The notes beneath the pieces were generated by a model that worked only from the letters and a program-made list of their open reading frames with translations, made no database searches and was not told the origin of the DNA. From Solanum dulcamara (taxonomy: Eukaryota > Streptophyta > Magnoliopsida > Solanales > Solanaceae), in assembly GCF_947179165.1 (NCBI RefSeq), contig NC_077246.1:67434921-67498920 (forward strand): DNA of 64,000 nucleotides. The letters are read 5' to 3'. The translations under genes and the position numbers were made by a program. Of the stretch, positions 33,818-46,254 are shown piece after piece; the first letter of the stretch is position 1; the number at the start of each line of letters is the position of its first letter.

Positions 33818-36800
33818 TTATCTACCAGTAAGGTTTGTGATACTTATATTGTTCAAAGTACACCTAGTTTCTTTATTATCATTGCACATTTTGAAGATAC
33901 TACCATGTCTCTCAGTAAAAGCAGGTTGTAATGGTGCTGGAAGACTTGAAGTTTCACAGGTAAGCATGACAAGAACAGATGAAATACTTGGCCTGTCTTC
34001 AGCAAATTCTTGAACACACAGTAAACCAATCTGTATGCATTTTCTGATCTCCAGTTTCGTGCTCGGGTTCAATATGAACGGATCGATAAAAGTTGATAAA
34101 TCTTCTTCTTTCCATAACTTCCATGCCTGAAAACAGTGAAAAGTTGATCATCAAACTAATGGATACATAAATAACAGTGACAGCAAAAGTAGTTCTACCA
34201 TCATAAGGTGAAAATATAAGATACATATAGTCTGACCTTTCTACAACAATCATCCTCTATAATAACATTTCATTATAACGGCCAAGTTATCTTTGGAACC
34301 AACTTTTCATGTTATGTTATAACGGCCGAGTTATAGCAGTGACAGCAAAAGTAATTCTACCATGCAAAAGTAATTCTACCATCATAAGGTGAAAAAATAA
34401 GATGCATAGAGTTGGACCTTTCTACAACAATCATCCTCTATAATAACATTTCATTATAACAGCCAAGTTATCTTTGGAACCGACTTTTCATGTTATGTTA
34501 TATTATATGTTCTTTATAACAAGCATTTCGCTATAGCAATCAAAAACTATTTGAACAAACGACTATGTTATAGAGAGGTTTGACTGCCTTGTTTTTTTCG
34601 TATGAGCATTTTTAGTAAGAGGAGTCTCACATATCCCAAAAGGCTCAAAGAGGATGTCTCGATCCAAGAACTTGTACTTTTTCGGCCACTCAGAATCTCT
34701 AAAACTAGAACTCCAAAGCTGAAAACGTCGGATTTCTCAGAGAATCTTCCTTCCATTGCATATTCGGGGGCCATGTATCCACTGTAAAAATGTGAGCATG
34801 TTCGTGTAAACATTGTTTAGTTAATAAATATGTATGATATGGTCTTTTTATGAGAGAAAATTATGCAAAGCTACGGTATTATATAGATCAATGATCACTT
34901 ACTAAGTACCAACTACTCTCCTTGTGTCTGCTTGATCTTGGTCAGATCCAAAAATCCTAGCCATGCCAAAATCTGAAATCTTTGGATTGAAGCTATAGTC
35001 GAGTAAAATGTTACTTGGCTTCAGATCTCTATGAATTATCTTCAATCTTGAATCTCTGTGAAGATAAAGGAGTCCTCGACCAACCCCTTCGATTATAGTG
35101 GAACGTTTTCTCCAATCCAAAATGCCTCGGCGTCCTTCATCTAGATGTTTGTCAAATATGAATGGAAAATTTAAAGAAGAGGGTCAGAGAGAACTTCTTA
35201 ATTTTTCTGAAAAATAGTGAGAAGGAATTAACTTTGCTTCAGAAGAAATGTGGAGCAATGTTGCTCAGACTCTCCAAAAATGCAAATGTACTCACGCCGG
35301 ATCCTCCAAAAATGCAGTACTTTTGGAGGATCTAACACGCATCCACTGACATTATTGAAGAGTCTGAACAACATAGATGTGAAGTAACAAAGAACTGCAT
35401 ATGAGAAGTAAAAAGCTTTTTAAAAGTAAGGACTAACCAAAGAGAAACACATCCAAACTTTTCTTTGGCATATATTCATAAATCAACATCTTCTCCTCTT
35501 TATCCACACAACATCCCAGGAGTCTAACAAGGTTTCTATGTTGGACTTTAGAGATCACCAAAACTTCATTCATGAACTCCTCCAGCCCTTGTCCAGAGGC
35601 TTTTGAAAGTCTTTTGACCGCTATTTCTTTCCCATCTTCCAATTTTCCCTAGAAGGAATCAGCAATTTCAGCAACTGAAATTTGGAAAGTGATTGAGAGA
35701 TGAAAATCATACCATGTAAACTGGACCGAAACCGCCCTGACCAAGCTTATTATCCGCATGGAATTGGGATGTTGCATTTGCAAGCGTATTGAGGCTGAAG
35801 ACTGGTAACTCTTCCATATGAAGTGCACTTCTGTCACGAAGTAAAATTACCTCCTTTCTTTTCACTCCTAATATCAGCAAGGATACAAGTTAAATATAGC
35901 CAACAAAGTGCTTCTAAATGTATAATACAAAAACTTTATAGCCTGTTTTACCTCTACGTCTAGCCATCCTTGTACAGCAAAGGAACAGACAAACACAGAG
36001 TGTAAGAAAACCAAAGATTACTGGAAGTACAATTTTCTTTATGTCTTCATGATGATCTGCAATGTAGAGCAAACACAAAGGTGAACAAATTATCAGTTCT
36101 TTACAGAACTAAGCTACTTAAAGTATATATATGGAATTCAATTAAGTCCATGATATCTCAAATGACTGATTGAGCTACCCTGGGTGGACAATGAGTCTTT
36201 TATTCAGCACCACAATACATACCAAGCTCTGAATGTGCCACACGAATATAGAGATCTTTCCCCCAGCTTTGGAACTGCTGAATATCAATCAAGTTTTTAC
36301 TCCATGACATACAGCCGATACCTGAGTCATATGCATACGCTATGCAGGAACAATTTCCCAAGCATTGGCTTCTACATTGGTTTTCTGTAGTAGATGACCT
36401 TTCTGCAAAATCAGGCAATTTCATGAACTCCATCTGTAGAAATCCATCTTTTTTACTTGAATCTCCCGAGTTATTCCTTATTTCACATTGCAAAGCTCTC
36501 TTCCTAACACAACCAGTAGTCCAATTCCCCTTTTCCCATTCTTCCCTATGCTTTGGCTCGAAACCTTTCATACAAGAACAGATCGGCGACTCCAAATAAT
36601 TGCAGCTCCCAAATGGACCACATGTTCCATAAACTTCACAATCATTTTGGGGAGCTGACCATATTATCTTCCAGTTTGTCTCATTCTCATCCCAAAATGA
36701 TTGAACAAGGTTTCCTTTCCAATCCAAGATGAATTTCGTTAAGAAATTAAAACCAACAGGGCCAGTAACATATGCAGTACCTTCGTGATCATTCACTACA

Positions 36801-37510
36801 CTAAATCCATCAATCGACACAGAATACATATCCTGCACTCCGATGAAGATCTGGCCATTCCATTGACCACTTCGCCAATAGGGACGGCTGCCTTTCCAGA
36901 TAAACATCTGAGGAATGATTCCAGAGTTCATTCCGAAAGAAAAGTTACCGAAATTAGGATCCCAAGGGCTTCTCCAAGAGTTTACCTCTACCCTCTCCCC
37001 TGTCCTTGTGTTTTCACTTATTCTCATTTTAGGGACAATTGAATCAGAAGGATGTTCAAAACTCTGCCATATTGTGCTCCCATTGTTCAGATGATCTACA
37101 AGAACAAAGTTCCCAGAATCTTGAAGAAGGGCAACTGAGTTCACCTGAGAGGTTGAAACATTTGATGACCAAAGAATCTCCTCCTCCCCATTCATAACAA
37201 CGACATTTCCATCACCAGATATCTTCACAACCCCAGAAGAATCTCTTAAAGGTTTGTCCCTATTAGCCACCCAAATGACAAGCGTTTCAGAAAAATTGTA
37301 CCAAATACCAACATACCTGTTAGTGCTGTTTAGAGGACTGAAAAATCCCATCTTCAAGAAGCCTCCTGGAGACGATAAAATTCTGGGATCTCTCAGAGAT
37401 TGAGTGCTGGTAATGCTATCTACTTCTGTGCATAATCCTGTATTTAAACAATGAAGAATAACAAGAATTAAAAGAACAACATGTTGCACATTTCTGCTGC
37501 TGCTGGTCAT
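33818..37510 (-). CDS. G-type lectin S-receptor-like Ser/Thr kinase, 7 exons
   Basis: Exons (minus): 36223-37510, 35952-36056, 35713-35867, 35438-35648, 34903-35140, 34631-34781, 33818-34126. All introns are GT-AG and in phase, giving 818 residues. A signal peptide (about 1-27) leads to a bulb-type lectin domain (about 30-150), an S-locus glycoprotein region with the Cys-rich [14 protein letters not shown], and a PAN/apple domain (about 345-428). One membrane helix lies at 438-457. The kinase has GQGGFG (506-511), Lys527 in [14 protein letters not shown] (622-629), DFG (642-644) and APEYAMEG, so all catalytic residues are present. The usual Lys after VY in the glycine loop region is Met515. 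It is a plasma-membrane receptor of the SRK/SD1 group; the ligand is unknown. The seven-exon layout is typical for the family. Confidence 0.93.
34179..34500. repeat. Tandem duplication in intron 6 of the lectin receptor kinase
   Basis: Copy 1 (34179-34345) and copy 2 (34350-34500) share GTGACAGCAAAAGTARTTCTACC, ATCATAAGGTGAAAA, TTTCTACAACAATCATCC and TATCTTTGGAACC. The period is about 190 bases. Confidence 0.75.
35258..35374. mobile_element. Short MITE in intron 4 of the lectin receptor kinase
   Basis: The ends ATGTTGCTCAGACTCTCC and AGAGTCTGAACAACAT are inverted repeats. Inside is a second hairpin, GGATCCTCCAAAAATGC with TTTTGGAGGATC. At 117 bases it could fold almost completely. Confidence 0.65.
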
Positions 37511-40500
37511 CTTTTTGGTTTTCTAAGCCTTCCTATTACCACACTATAAGACTTCTTTTGGATCAACTATCTTTACCAAAGCACAATAAATTGTCATCCA
37601 CTATCACAAGCTGCCAAATTGTCAAAGTCTACTATAAAAGCATTTTGTCAACCCCAGAGAAATATCAAATAACATGTTAGGCCACACATCTCATTCTCAA
37701 TCAGAGACTCTCAGGCAAATTGAAAAATTGACTCTTAAAATGGTCAATTCAAAATGTGTCCTTTTCAATGGGACCACAACTGAGTTGTTTGCATCTCTCC
37801 TTTAAGTCAGCTCATACCTTCAACACTTAAAAATTCCACACTTTGAAATGTGGACAAGAATGATCAATTTCTTTTTTAAGAAAAGACTTCTCCGACAGAA
37901 TTTTTTTTCCTGTACCAAACTACAGAAAAAAAGTTCCCCATTACCAGGGTTTAAAACTCACACCTTTAATTAAAGGTGGAGAAATTTCAACCATCCCACC
38001 ACACCCATGAATGGTAAAAGGGTTTTGGTATTCGTATGTCACATTTCTAAGATAGAAGAACATATATAGTTGTAGTTACTGGTGTAGTAATAAGGAACCT
38101 TTGAATCTTTTCCTTTAGCTCTGTATTCAACTATATTTAACAATGAAACATGTGTGCATATCATATAGAACAATCACATTTACTAAAAATGACAAAGTTA
38201 TAAAATTAATACATCACAAAAATCCACCACCTTCGTAGTCCATACCAAACTCAAAAAAACAACAATTAAATAGCAAACTAATCCTTATATAACATGTGTG
38301 GGAGGAAAAATTTAACTAGGCTACACAATCCATCTAAGCTAGAATAGTGCACACATATTACACATCAATTAGGAGATGTGCAGGAGAAGGGGATCCTTGG
38401 AGTAACTGGTAAAGTTGCTGTCATTTGACAAGGAAGTCACGGGTTCAAGTCTTGGAATCAGCCTCTAGCAGAAATGCAAGGTAAGGCTGCGTACAATAGA
38501 CTCTTGTGGTCAGGCCCTTCCCCGAACCCTATGCATAGCGGAAGCTTTAGTGCACCGGGCTGCCCTTTTTAGGAGAAATCAAATTCCAGTTTGATTTTTA
38601 ACCACTTATTCTCACAATAGCTTCTCAATGCCATTATGTTTCGAACCGTCTTACCTGCACAAAACCATAGATAGAACTAAATCTTACATATATTCAATAG
38701 GATCATAAATAATTCTGATAAGGCTTAAAGCTTTAGAAACACACCGAAGAACAAGGCCAAGAGTGCTCAAGTCCAGTGAGAGATCTACTAGACATATTGC
38801 AGGAAACCCTCATGATTCAGTGAGTTGTCTTAGCCAAGGCAGCTCTTTCTTCCATTTTTTGCAACAATTTCTCATCTTTGACTTAAGGAATGACAAAGAA
38901 GTGACTCAGCACCATCGACCCCAGAAGAAATAAGCTGAAAGCCATAGAAGATAAACACGATGTAGACAAGTGAAGGAGGCAGTGACAATTATCAGCAGAA
39001 AGTTTTCTTGTTAAAATTATAAGGCTCGAGTTTTCAAATTTCTCAGTCTACTTACATTCTCACAATATTATTTAATCAAAAGTTACCAGAATCAGTATGC
39101 TGTGCTCAAATTAGAAGCTGTGTTGGATTTTTGTGGAGTTTAGTTTGTTGAGAAATATGAGGCAAAAAGGTCTGTTTTTGGTTATGACCCAACTTGTATG
39201 ACGTTGAAACCAATATTGGAAACCCACAAGAAAACTGTTCAACCCAAAAAACAATGAACTAAAAATTGAGAAATGTCTCTCTTATGCCATTTTTTTGTTT
39301 TTATAACCAAGAAATCCCCAGAGCAGTGGTGCACAGTGGGAAACTTGGTGATAATGAGCCTGCAATTCTACCCTTCTCCACTTAGATATTGAACCCGTGA
39401 CGTGATTCTAACCTACACATCATGCACTAAGCTCTTACCACTAGAACAAAGCCTTAGGCCTCTCTTATGCTATTCTCAAGGGCCATGATTTCAAAATCTA
39501 TTGATCAACAATAAACCAATTAATTAATCAACAATAGCCTTTTCTTCTGTTGATATTCAGATATTACCTCTCGATTTTCAGTAGCAAAGTTACCATAGAA
39601 CTTTTATGATTACAATAAAAACCTGCTCTTTTAGCGTTTGACATAAACTCTTTAATGTAAATATTAACTGCTAAGGATCATTATTTTGCTATCAATAATT
39701 GTTTTCAGTACACATAGGAAGAAACATAGTTCTCAGTGAAGCTTTTCACTAGAACAGATAGAAGAAAGAACAAAAGTGAAAAGTCATGTTCGAAGTCAAT
39801 CATTTCACAAGAACAATAGAACAAGCAAAAATAACATTAGAATTCATCTTAAAAATCATATGAGCTTGAAAGCACAGACTTAAGGATATATAAGTAAATG
39901 TGCATAAATCATACAATCAACATACTATTTAAGCTTCAACATGTTACATATTTAATGGACTTATAGAATAGAGACCTCCCTAGTTTCTCCAGAAATAAAT
40001 GTTAACATCTAAATATGAAGGTCTTTAATCTTTCTTGTTAAAGTAATGAGAAAGTCGTTAAGTCGTTATGCAAACCACTACAGACAACTAGAGTTTCCAG
40101 CAGTAATGAGGTTTCAGAGATTTACCTTTCAGTATTAGTGCTTACAGAATTATCAATTTTGCGCATATGTTGAAGGTTCCCTTAAAGGAGTCTTGATGAG
40201 TAGCAGGCCTTTCGCAGTGCAATTTGATACACCGCTTTGGCAGAAACTAAACCCTTCTCTTGGATGTTGAATAATGCAGGCACCTAAGGTGTTAAACCAT
40301 TCAATAGAAGATTAATGCATCCATACATTAAATGGATGAATTTCTTATTGTAAAGCAAAATAAATGCTTCACTCTGAACCTCTCAAAATCATTCCAGAGC
40401 ACAAAATAAACAGATGATCTTCAGGAACGACTTTACTCATAATGGAAACCATGTTGAGGACAAAGCAGTACTACAAGCAATGGAGACTGACCTTCAAAAT

Positions 40501-40791
40501 CAGCCATTATTAATATGTTTCCTTAAAAGCAGGCACAGAGAAAGTATGATGCATCTCACCAATAAACTTATTTTGCAAGGCATTTATGATGATAAGGAAC
40601 TGAATGATCAGAAATTAATAAGAACGAAATCCACAGATATGTCTTGGTCTGCTAGCATCAAGTGATGGACCGGGAACATTTGGATCAACATGGAGGTCCA
40701 TTCATTTCGCTGTCAACCCATTTAGGCACTATCAGAGCAACAAGTTCCAGTATTGAAGGATAATATAGTTGAGGCTACAGACAATGAATCT
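37511..40791. other. Intergenic, receptor-kinase promoter and PPR 3' flank
   Basis: No gene supported. Besides the Au SINE at 38389-38570, a segment at about 39290-39460 has a TTGAACCCGTGACGTGATTC-like box and may be another old tRNA-derived repeat. An open frame at 40414-40665 has no recognisable content. Confidence 0.45.
38389..38570 (-). mobile_element. Au-type SINE, near full length
   Basis: The minus strand reads GGGCAGCCCGGTGCACTAAAG, then TGTACGCAGCCTTACC, TTGAACCCGTGACTTCC-type sequence and an AACTTTACCAGTTACTCC end. AGGAGAA lies on both sides (about 38382 and 38571), a plausible target duplication. Confidence 0.87.
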
Positions 40792-43167
40792 TCAGCGTAA
40801 CCCAGCCCATCTCTTAAAGTTTAATGCTGCCTCTCTCTTTTTCATCTGGGATTCTGACTGGAATTTTGGAGCCTTCCCCTTGTAGAGTGTTTTGTGGTAT
40901 TTTAAGAAGAGGGTGCGATATTTATACTTGTCAATAAACATATTACCTTTCTCCATCATCTCTACAACTTCAATTGCTCGAACAAAAAAACCACCTCTAA
41001 CAAATGTATAAAGCACAGCATCTAACAGTTCCTGATCAAACTTCATTCCACTAGAAAAAGCAAGAGGCTTCATTCCACTAGAAAAAGCAAGAGGCTTCAT
41101 TTCACCCCATAGTTCCGTCACCTCGACATATTTTCCACCAATAGCGGCATAACCTGTGATCAGAGAATGAAAAGTTTGTGCATTGGGAGCATGGCCTAAA
41201 CTCCTCATCTTCTTAAAAGCCTTTTCAGCATCTTGCATCAACCTCTTTTTGCAGAAAAAGTGAATTACATTATTCCAATCATGAACTCCATAATCTACTT
41301 TTTGCCCTTCCTTGATTTCATGCAAAAGCGTCACCATTAAACTAGCTTCACCTCCTTCTGCAGACCCTTTCACCAATTTCTCAAATTCTTGATGACCAGC
41401 TCTTGGTATCTTAGCCTCTTTCATCTCCTTGAACAGGTCAAGGGCCCCTTGAGAGTCCTTTTGTATCACCCTGGACTGGATCAATACTTCATAACAGCTT
41501 GCATCTATCTGAATCCCAGCTTTACGAGCATCTCTAAGCAGCGATGCAACTTCCCCCGCTCGATTCTCTTTACAGTAAGCTTTCAAAAGAGACGTATAAA
41601 CAGAAGAACCAGTTCTAACGCCAGCCAATCGCATTTCATCCAGAAGGTCGTGTGCCTGATCTAACCATCCAAGTGAAATACAAGAGTTTATCACGTGAAC
41701 CAAGGCAGAATCATCAACTGAAACTGGAGAATCTTCTTTCTCTGCCTTAATTAGAAATTCCGCAAGATCTTTTGTTCTCCCAGCTTCTAAGAAAGCCTTT
41801 ACCAATTTAACATATAATTTCTCAGTAGGCTGGAGAATACCATGTTCAGTTGTAATAAATTCAATTTGCTTCTGCAACTTAATTACCAAGACATCAAGTA
41901 AGTTTTTAGCAATGGTCTGTAGTTTTGAAAACATTCTGTCCCTACAGAGATCTTCGTATGATACCAAGTTTTCTGATCCATCTGGCTTTCGATGATGTGC
42001 ATCCTCGAGGAGAACATTTGAACTCAATGTATCGCCACTTCTAGAAGTCTCTAGCAGCAAACTAGCTACACCAAGAGAATTTTTAGCTTTCTCTGCCTTG
42101 CGAAGCATTTCTAGAACCATGTGGGATGTAGATTCAAGATCACCAAATTTCAGAAAGCATGAAAGCAAACAATTATAGAACTGACGAAACTGCATCTCCG
42201 TCACATGAGGGGCCTCTTCCATGTCTCTCTTAAGCTTCTTGAGCTCCTCCCTTCGTCCATTTTTCTCATAAATATGAACCATCAAGATTAGTAAAGTAGC
42301 ATCAGCTTTCAAGTTGATTCGAGGCATCATGTCGAGGAGCTGCTCTGCTTTTCTAGTGGTTCCAAACAGAAGACATCCAGCTAAAGCAATGTTGAAACAA
42401 GTAGCATTAGGCTTCATGGAAAGCAGAGATTCGTTGCTCTTTTTACGGGGATCAACTCTTCCATCCTGGAATAAGTAACCTATTTCAAGGACCAATTCAA
42501 CAGCAAGGTAGGCTCCAGTAGAGGTTTGTGACATATAAGCCAGGATTGCAGACCAAGCACTCACAGGTGGATACTGCTCTGTTTCCACAAGCTTCCTTAA
42601 AAGAGTAGATGCGGTAATAGGTGATCCACATTTGGCAAAAGCTAAAGAGAGAAACATAAGAGTATTCCTCTCAAGTAAGTCATGCTTGTTCTCCTCAAAT
42701 GCTTGTTCAACCAAGCCATAAGCCCTCTCCAGCTGTCCAAGATCTGAGCTTTCAGCACTAGCTGCTACAAGTTTATTAACGATTGCCTTCCTAGGAAACC
42801 ATTCCATTTGAATGTGCCGCTCATACAAAGCCCATGCATCGTCAAGTTTATCTTCATCAATAACATTTTCTAACTCCTCAGACATTTTACCAAGGTCTTG
42901 AGCCTGGACAAGGATTGTCCCAGCAACTGTAGAAAATGGAGCAGTCTGAGAAAGTGGAGCAGTCTGAGAAAATGCAGTGCGGTCGACTCCTCTCTGAATC
43001 TCTATGTTTCCCCAAAAGAAGCCAACTAGATGATTGACATTCTCGCTACTCCAATCAGACTGAATTGCGTGTCTGAAAACTCTATAATCACCATTGACAG
43101 CAAACAACCGAAGCAATGAATAAGGGGAAGCTGTTATCCCAATGTTCAACTTCCGGAGAGTGATCAT
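40792..43167 (-). CDS. Pentatricopeptide repeat protein, probably mitochondrial
   Basis: An intronless gene of 791 codons. The frame opens at TTG 43176, but the first ATG is 43167 (MITLRKLNIG). The body is built of helix-turn-helix PPR units, for example VSAWSAILAYM, TCFNIALAGCLL, TLLILMVHIYEKNGR, LVHVINSCISLGWLDQAHDLLDEMRLAG, VYTSLLKAYCKENRAGEVASLLRDARKAGI and TFHSLITGYAAIGGKYVEVTELWGEM. It is a P-class protein with no E or DYW tail. The N-terminus is basic and hydroxylated and fits organelle import. Length and unit order resemble Arabidopsis At1g03100, recalled from memory and not checked. It probably binds specific organellar RNA. A short 9-residue duplication, KPLAFSSGM twice, occurs near residue 700 (about 41045-41098). 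Confidence 0.88.
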   Translation of the reverse strand: MITLRKLNIGITASPYSLLRLFAVNGDYRVFRHAIQSDWSSENVNHLVGFFWGNIEIQRGVDRTAFSQTAPLSQTAPFSTVAGTILVQAQDLGKMSEELENVIDEDKLDDAWALYERHIQMEWFPRKAIVNKLVAASAESSDLGQLERAYGLVEQAFEENKHDLLERNTLMFLSLAFAKCGSPITASTLLRKLVETEQYPPVSAWSAILAYMSQTSTGAYLAVELVLEIGYLFQDGRVDPRKKSNESLLSMKPNATCFNIALAGCLLFGTTRKAEQLLDMMPRINLKADATLLILMVHIYEKNGRREELKKLKRDMEEAPHVTEMQFRQFYNCLLSCFLKFGDLESTSHMVLEMLRKAEKAKNSLGVASLLLETSRSGDTLSSNVLLEDAHHRKPDGSENLVSYEDLCRDRMFSKLQTIAKNLLDVLVIKLQKQIEFITTEHGILQPTEKLYVKLVKAFLEAGRTKDLAEFLIKAEKEDSPVSVDDSALVHVINSCISLGWLDQAHDLLDEMRLAGVRTGSSVYTSLLKAYCKENRAGEVASLLRDARKAGIQIDASCYEVLIQSRVIQKDSQGALDLFKEMKEAKIPRAGHQEFEKLVKGSAEGGEASLMVTLLHEIKEGQKVDYGVHDWNNVIHFFCKKRLMQDAEKAFKKMRSLGHAPNAQTFHSLITGYAAIGGKYVEVTELWGEMKPLAFSSGMKPLAFSSGMKFDQELLDAVLYTFVRGGFFVRAIEVVEMMEKGNMFIDKYKYRTLFLKYHKTLYKGKAPKFQSESQMKKREAALNFKRWAGLR

Positions 43168-45020
43168 TTTCTCCAAGTAGCATTCCTAGCTCTTTATTTC
43201 ATGCTGAATGTTGGTTGACAAAAGAAATAATATTAGAGATTTGTTATCAAGTTATTTTCCTTTTTAAAAAAATTATTTTACCAAGTTTTTTGACATGCTA
43301 ACTTTACATCATGAATGGACGACTGATATAGATGTTAGAGCTATTTTGAATTCATGGATTTCAGATGCTACAGTTTGAGATGACGAGAAATTGAATTTGG
43401 TAGTATGAATCACTGTGAATAATTAAAAGGATTTCCTATATAAGTTAATTCCAATTTAAGTGGCTAAAACTTGCAATATAATGATAATTATTGCACTTTT
43501 TCTGGCATTACTCTTTTCTTCTTCTTTTTATATAAAAAGGATATCAGTAAACAGATTAACATAGGAACCAAATGAAAACGCATATTAACTTGTAAAAATT
43601 ATAATAACGAACCATACAAATTGGAGTTAATTTCTTTATGCAGTGAAAGTAGACACCGAGCACAGCAATCCCAATTCAGAGTTCAGGTTCTACCATTAAG
43701 AAGCATGCTGAAAGTTCACGCAATAAATTGATTAGTATTAGACCCTTAAATAGCCTATTTCTCATTTTTCTTCTTATATTAAGAAGATTTGAGAGTAACT
43801 AACATGGGAAGTAAAAAAGAATACAAAATTAACTTGTGCAAAAACTCATAAATAAGTATCTCAATTCTTTCGTTATGCAGTGATAGTAGTCACTATGCAT
43901 GACAACTTCAATTCAGAATTAGTGTTTTACTATTAGGAGTATGTTGAAATCCCGCAATATAATGACAAAGATTACACCTTTATGGCCTTAAACTCCTTGT
44001 TTTCTTCCTTTCCTATTAGAAGTCGTTTGGTGTGAGGTATGAAGTATAATAATTCCAAAGATAAATTGCAGGACTATTTTATCCTGCGTTTGGTTGGAGG
44101 TATTAGGCCGTCGTGGTAGGGGTGGACGTTCGGTTCGATTTTTCGATTTTCGGTTTGGTGAAGATGTTAATCCTAACCAAACTAAAATAAATTCGATTTG
44201 GTTTGTTTTTTGCAATTTCGGTTCGGTTTTCGGTTCGTGATATTTTTCCACTAGCCCTCAAAATGATATATCCTCTCTTGTCAACTATGGCGGCTGAAGT
44301 TTGAAAGGAGATAATTTCAGACCTGTTTGTTCTTTTGAGGATTTTTAATTATCATTAGCTAATACTACTAGTCACTTGGACTGAGACAATAGAACACGCC
44401 TATGTATGGCATATGCTATCAATACTCCGCAGCATAACACATTTGCTCCTCTGTTTTGGGGTTCTGCATATTTGTCTTAAACGGTGTTTGTGTGGAAATA
44501 AGCATGTCAATTAGTGCAAAAAAAAAAAAAGGACAACACATCTAGCTGACAGCAAGCCAAAGAACACCATAGCCAAAAAAATAAAGGCAGAGACCAACAA
44601 GCAAAATAACTCAAGGTGGAAACTTGTTGCTTTTCTAAGAAGAAGAAACAAAAGTGACCCAGATATTAACACATATTCCCATCAACAAAAAATAGACACA
44701 GGAACAAAAAATGAAAAGTTAGATGAGAAACACAAACTTGAGCCTGCAGGAGATTTCAGATGGTAGCCCAAATTGGAAGATAACCAACAAAAACCATACC
44801 TTTCTCTTTAGTCGAAGATGAGACCCTTTCAGATTGTTACAAGAATGGCACATCTAAAGAAAAATGAGATGTTGCAGTTTGCGACGATGACGAGGAGAAG
44901 GAAGTCGAGAGACGAGATTGGAGACGGACGAAGTGACTGACGGAGAGGAGAGACGAGACTCGAGAGAGTTTAGGGATTTCAATTTGGGAATTGAGAATTA
45001 CAGCTATGGAAATTGAAATT
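43168..45020. other. 5' flank of the PPR gene with degenerate tandem repeats
   Basis: Three diverged copies of a unit of about 240 bases start near 43470, 43718 and 43952, marked by GCAATATAATGA..ATT and TTATGCAGTGAAAGTAG. A GTTCGGTT-rich minisatellite-like patch lies at 44115-44245. GA-rich sequence at 44880-44970 preceded by a GT-type donor (minus strand, near 44797) may be an untranslated first exon of the PPR gene; this is a guess. Confidence 0.45.
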
Positions 45021-46254
45021 GGCCAATTGGGCCCTGTTATGTATGGTATTGGACTATTGTCTATCGGTATAGATTTGGTTGTATTAATTAAGTATAACTT
45101 ATTTAAATTTTATAGTGTTAAGATTAAATTATATTTTATTTTTATTTTTTAAAAAAATTATAAAAATTACTTACTTTTTGAGAACTTGAATATATAAGTC
45201 ATCTTTTCTGATACATAATGATGCTGTTACGGTAAAAAAGGAAAATTAATGGAAGATTTGTTAATTGAATATTTTGTTACGTTTAAAAAGAAAAAAAAGT
45301 AAATAAAGAAAGCATAATTTATGAAAAAACTTTATTGACAATGAGATTCAATTCCTGGCAAATTGAAACATATTAGTACAATTCAAAATTCTTCTTCTCT
45401 TTCTTCCAAAAAAACCTCTTAATTTTTTAATCAAAATTGTCGACAAATTGTACTGATACAAAATGAATCTGTCGATCTTGTTGAGATATTCCGAAATCTG
45501 AAAAAGTGAGGTGAGGTATGAACGATATAAAAGTGATAGAATTGTTGTTGACCAAAATACGGGAGCTGGTGGCTCCGGTAAGGGCCTTGATTCAAGATCC
45601 ATAGATGACGTCATTGTTGAAAGTGAAAAAAAGTTACGGGAGTTGATACAGAGCAAAGAAGAATGTGTAGAAGGATTTCGTCATCACATTTTTTTGCTTT
45701 CAATAAATTAGATTATTGATTTTTTTTTTATTTTTATTGTTCATCTTTTTGTGATACATATAGGTTCAGATTTTTAATGTATCTAGTTATTTTTCTTTCT
45801 TAAATTAATGTATCATGCCTTCATTTCAATATTATGATACATTACATTTTTATCATGCACAATATATTGTGTTCAAATATTAGCTTTGATACATAACCTT
45901 AATTTATTAAAACACAAATTAGTATGTATCATGTTCATAGTTATTTATTTGATACATAACTATTACAAATTTCATTATTTTTTACGACCGGATACATACA
46001 CCTTAACTTATTCAACTAGAAGGTTATGTATCTGTAGACATTATCAAATATAATTGTTGATATATAAACAGTAATGTTTTTATATTAGTTTGTATCATAT
46101 TCATTGTTATGTATATAACACAACATTGATAGAACAACTGGTTGATTTTTTTTTGATTTTTTGTTGTTAATCTTTTTTTGATACATATGAGTTCTGGACA
46201 TGATACATAAATTTGAATTTTAATAAATTTGAGAGGTCTTATTTATGAAAAACT
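45021..46254. other. AT-rich intergenic DNA with many GATACAT motifs
   Basis: From about 45750 the DNA carries TGATACATAA/TTATGTATC motifs again and again. An open frame at 45511-45711 (GGSGKGLDSRSIDD, KKLRELIQSKEECVEGF) has protein-like composition but no recognised family and no gene structure. Confidence 0.4.

Noticed and set aside
40414..40665. 83-codon open frame beside the PPR gene
   Set aside because: No family resemblance; it overlaps the probable 3' UTR of the PPR gene on the other strand.
45511..45711. 66-codon open frame with GGSGKG and a charged helix
   Set aside because: Composition is protein-like, but there is no recognised family, promoter, splice structure or neighbour support; GGSGKG alone does not make a P-loop protein.
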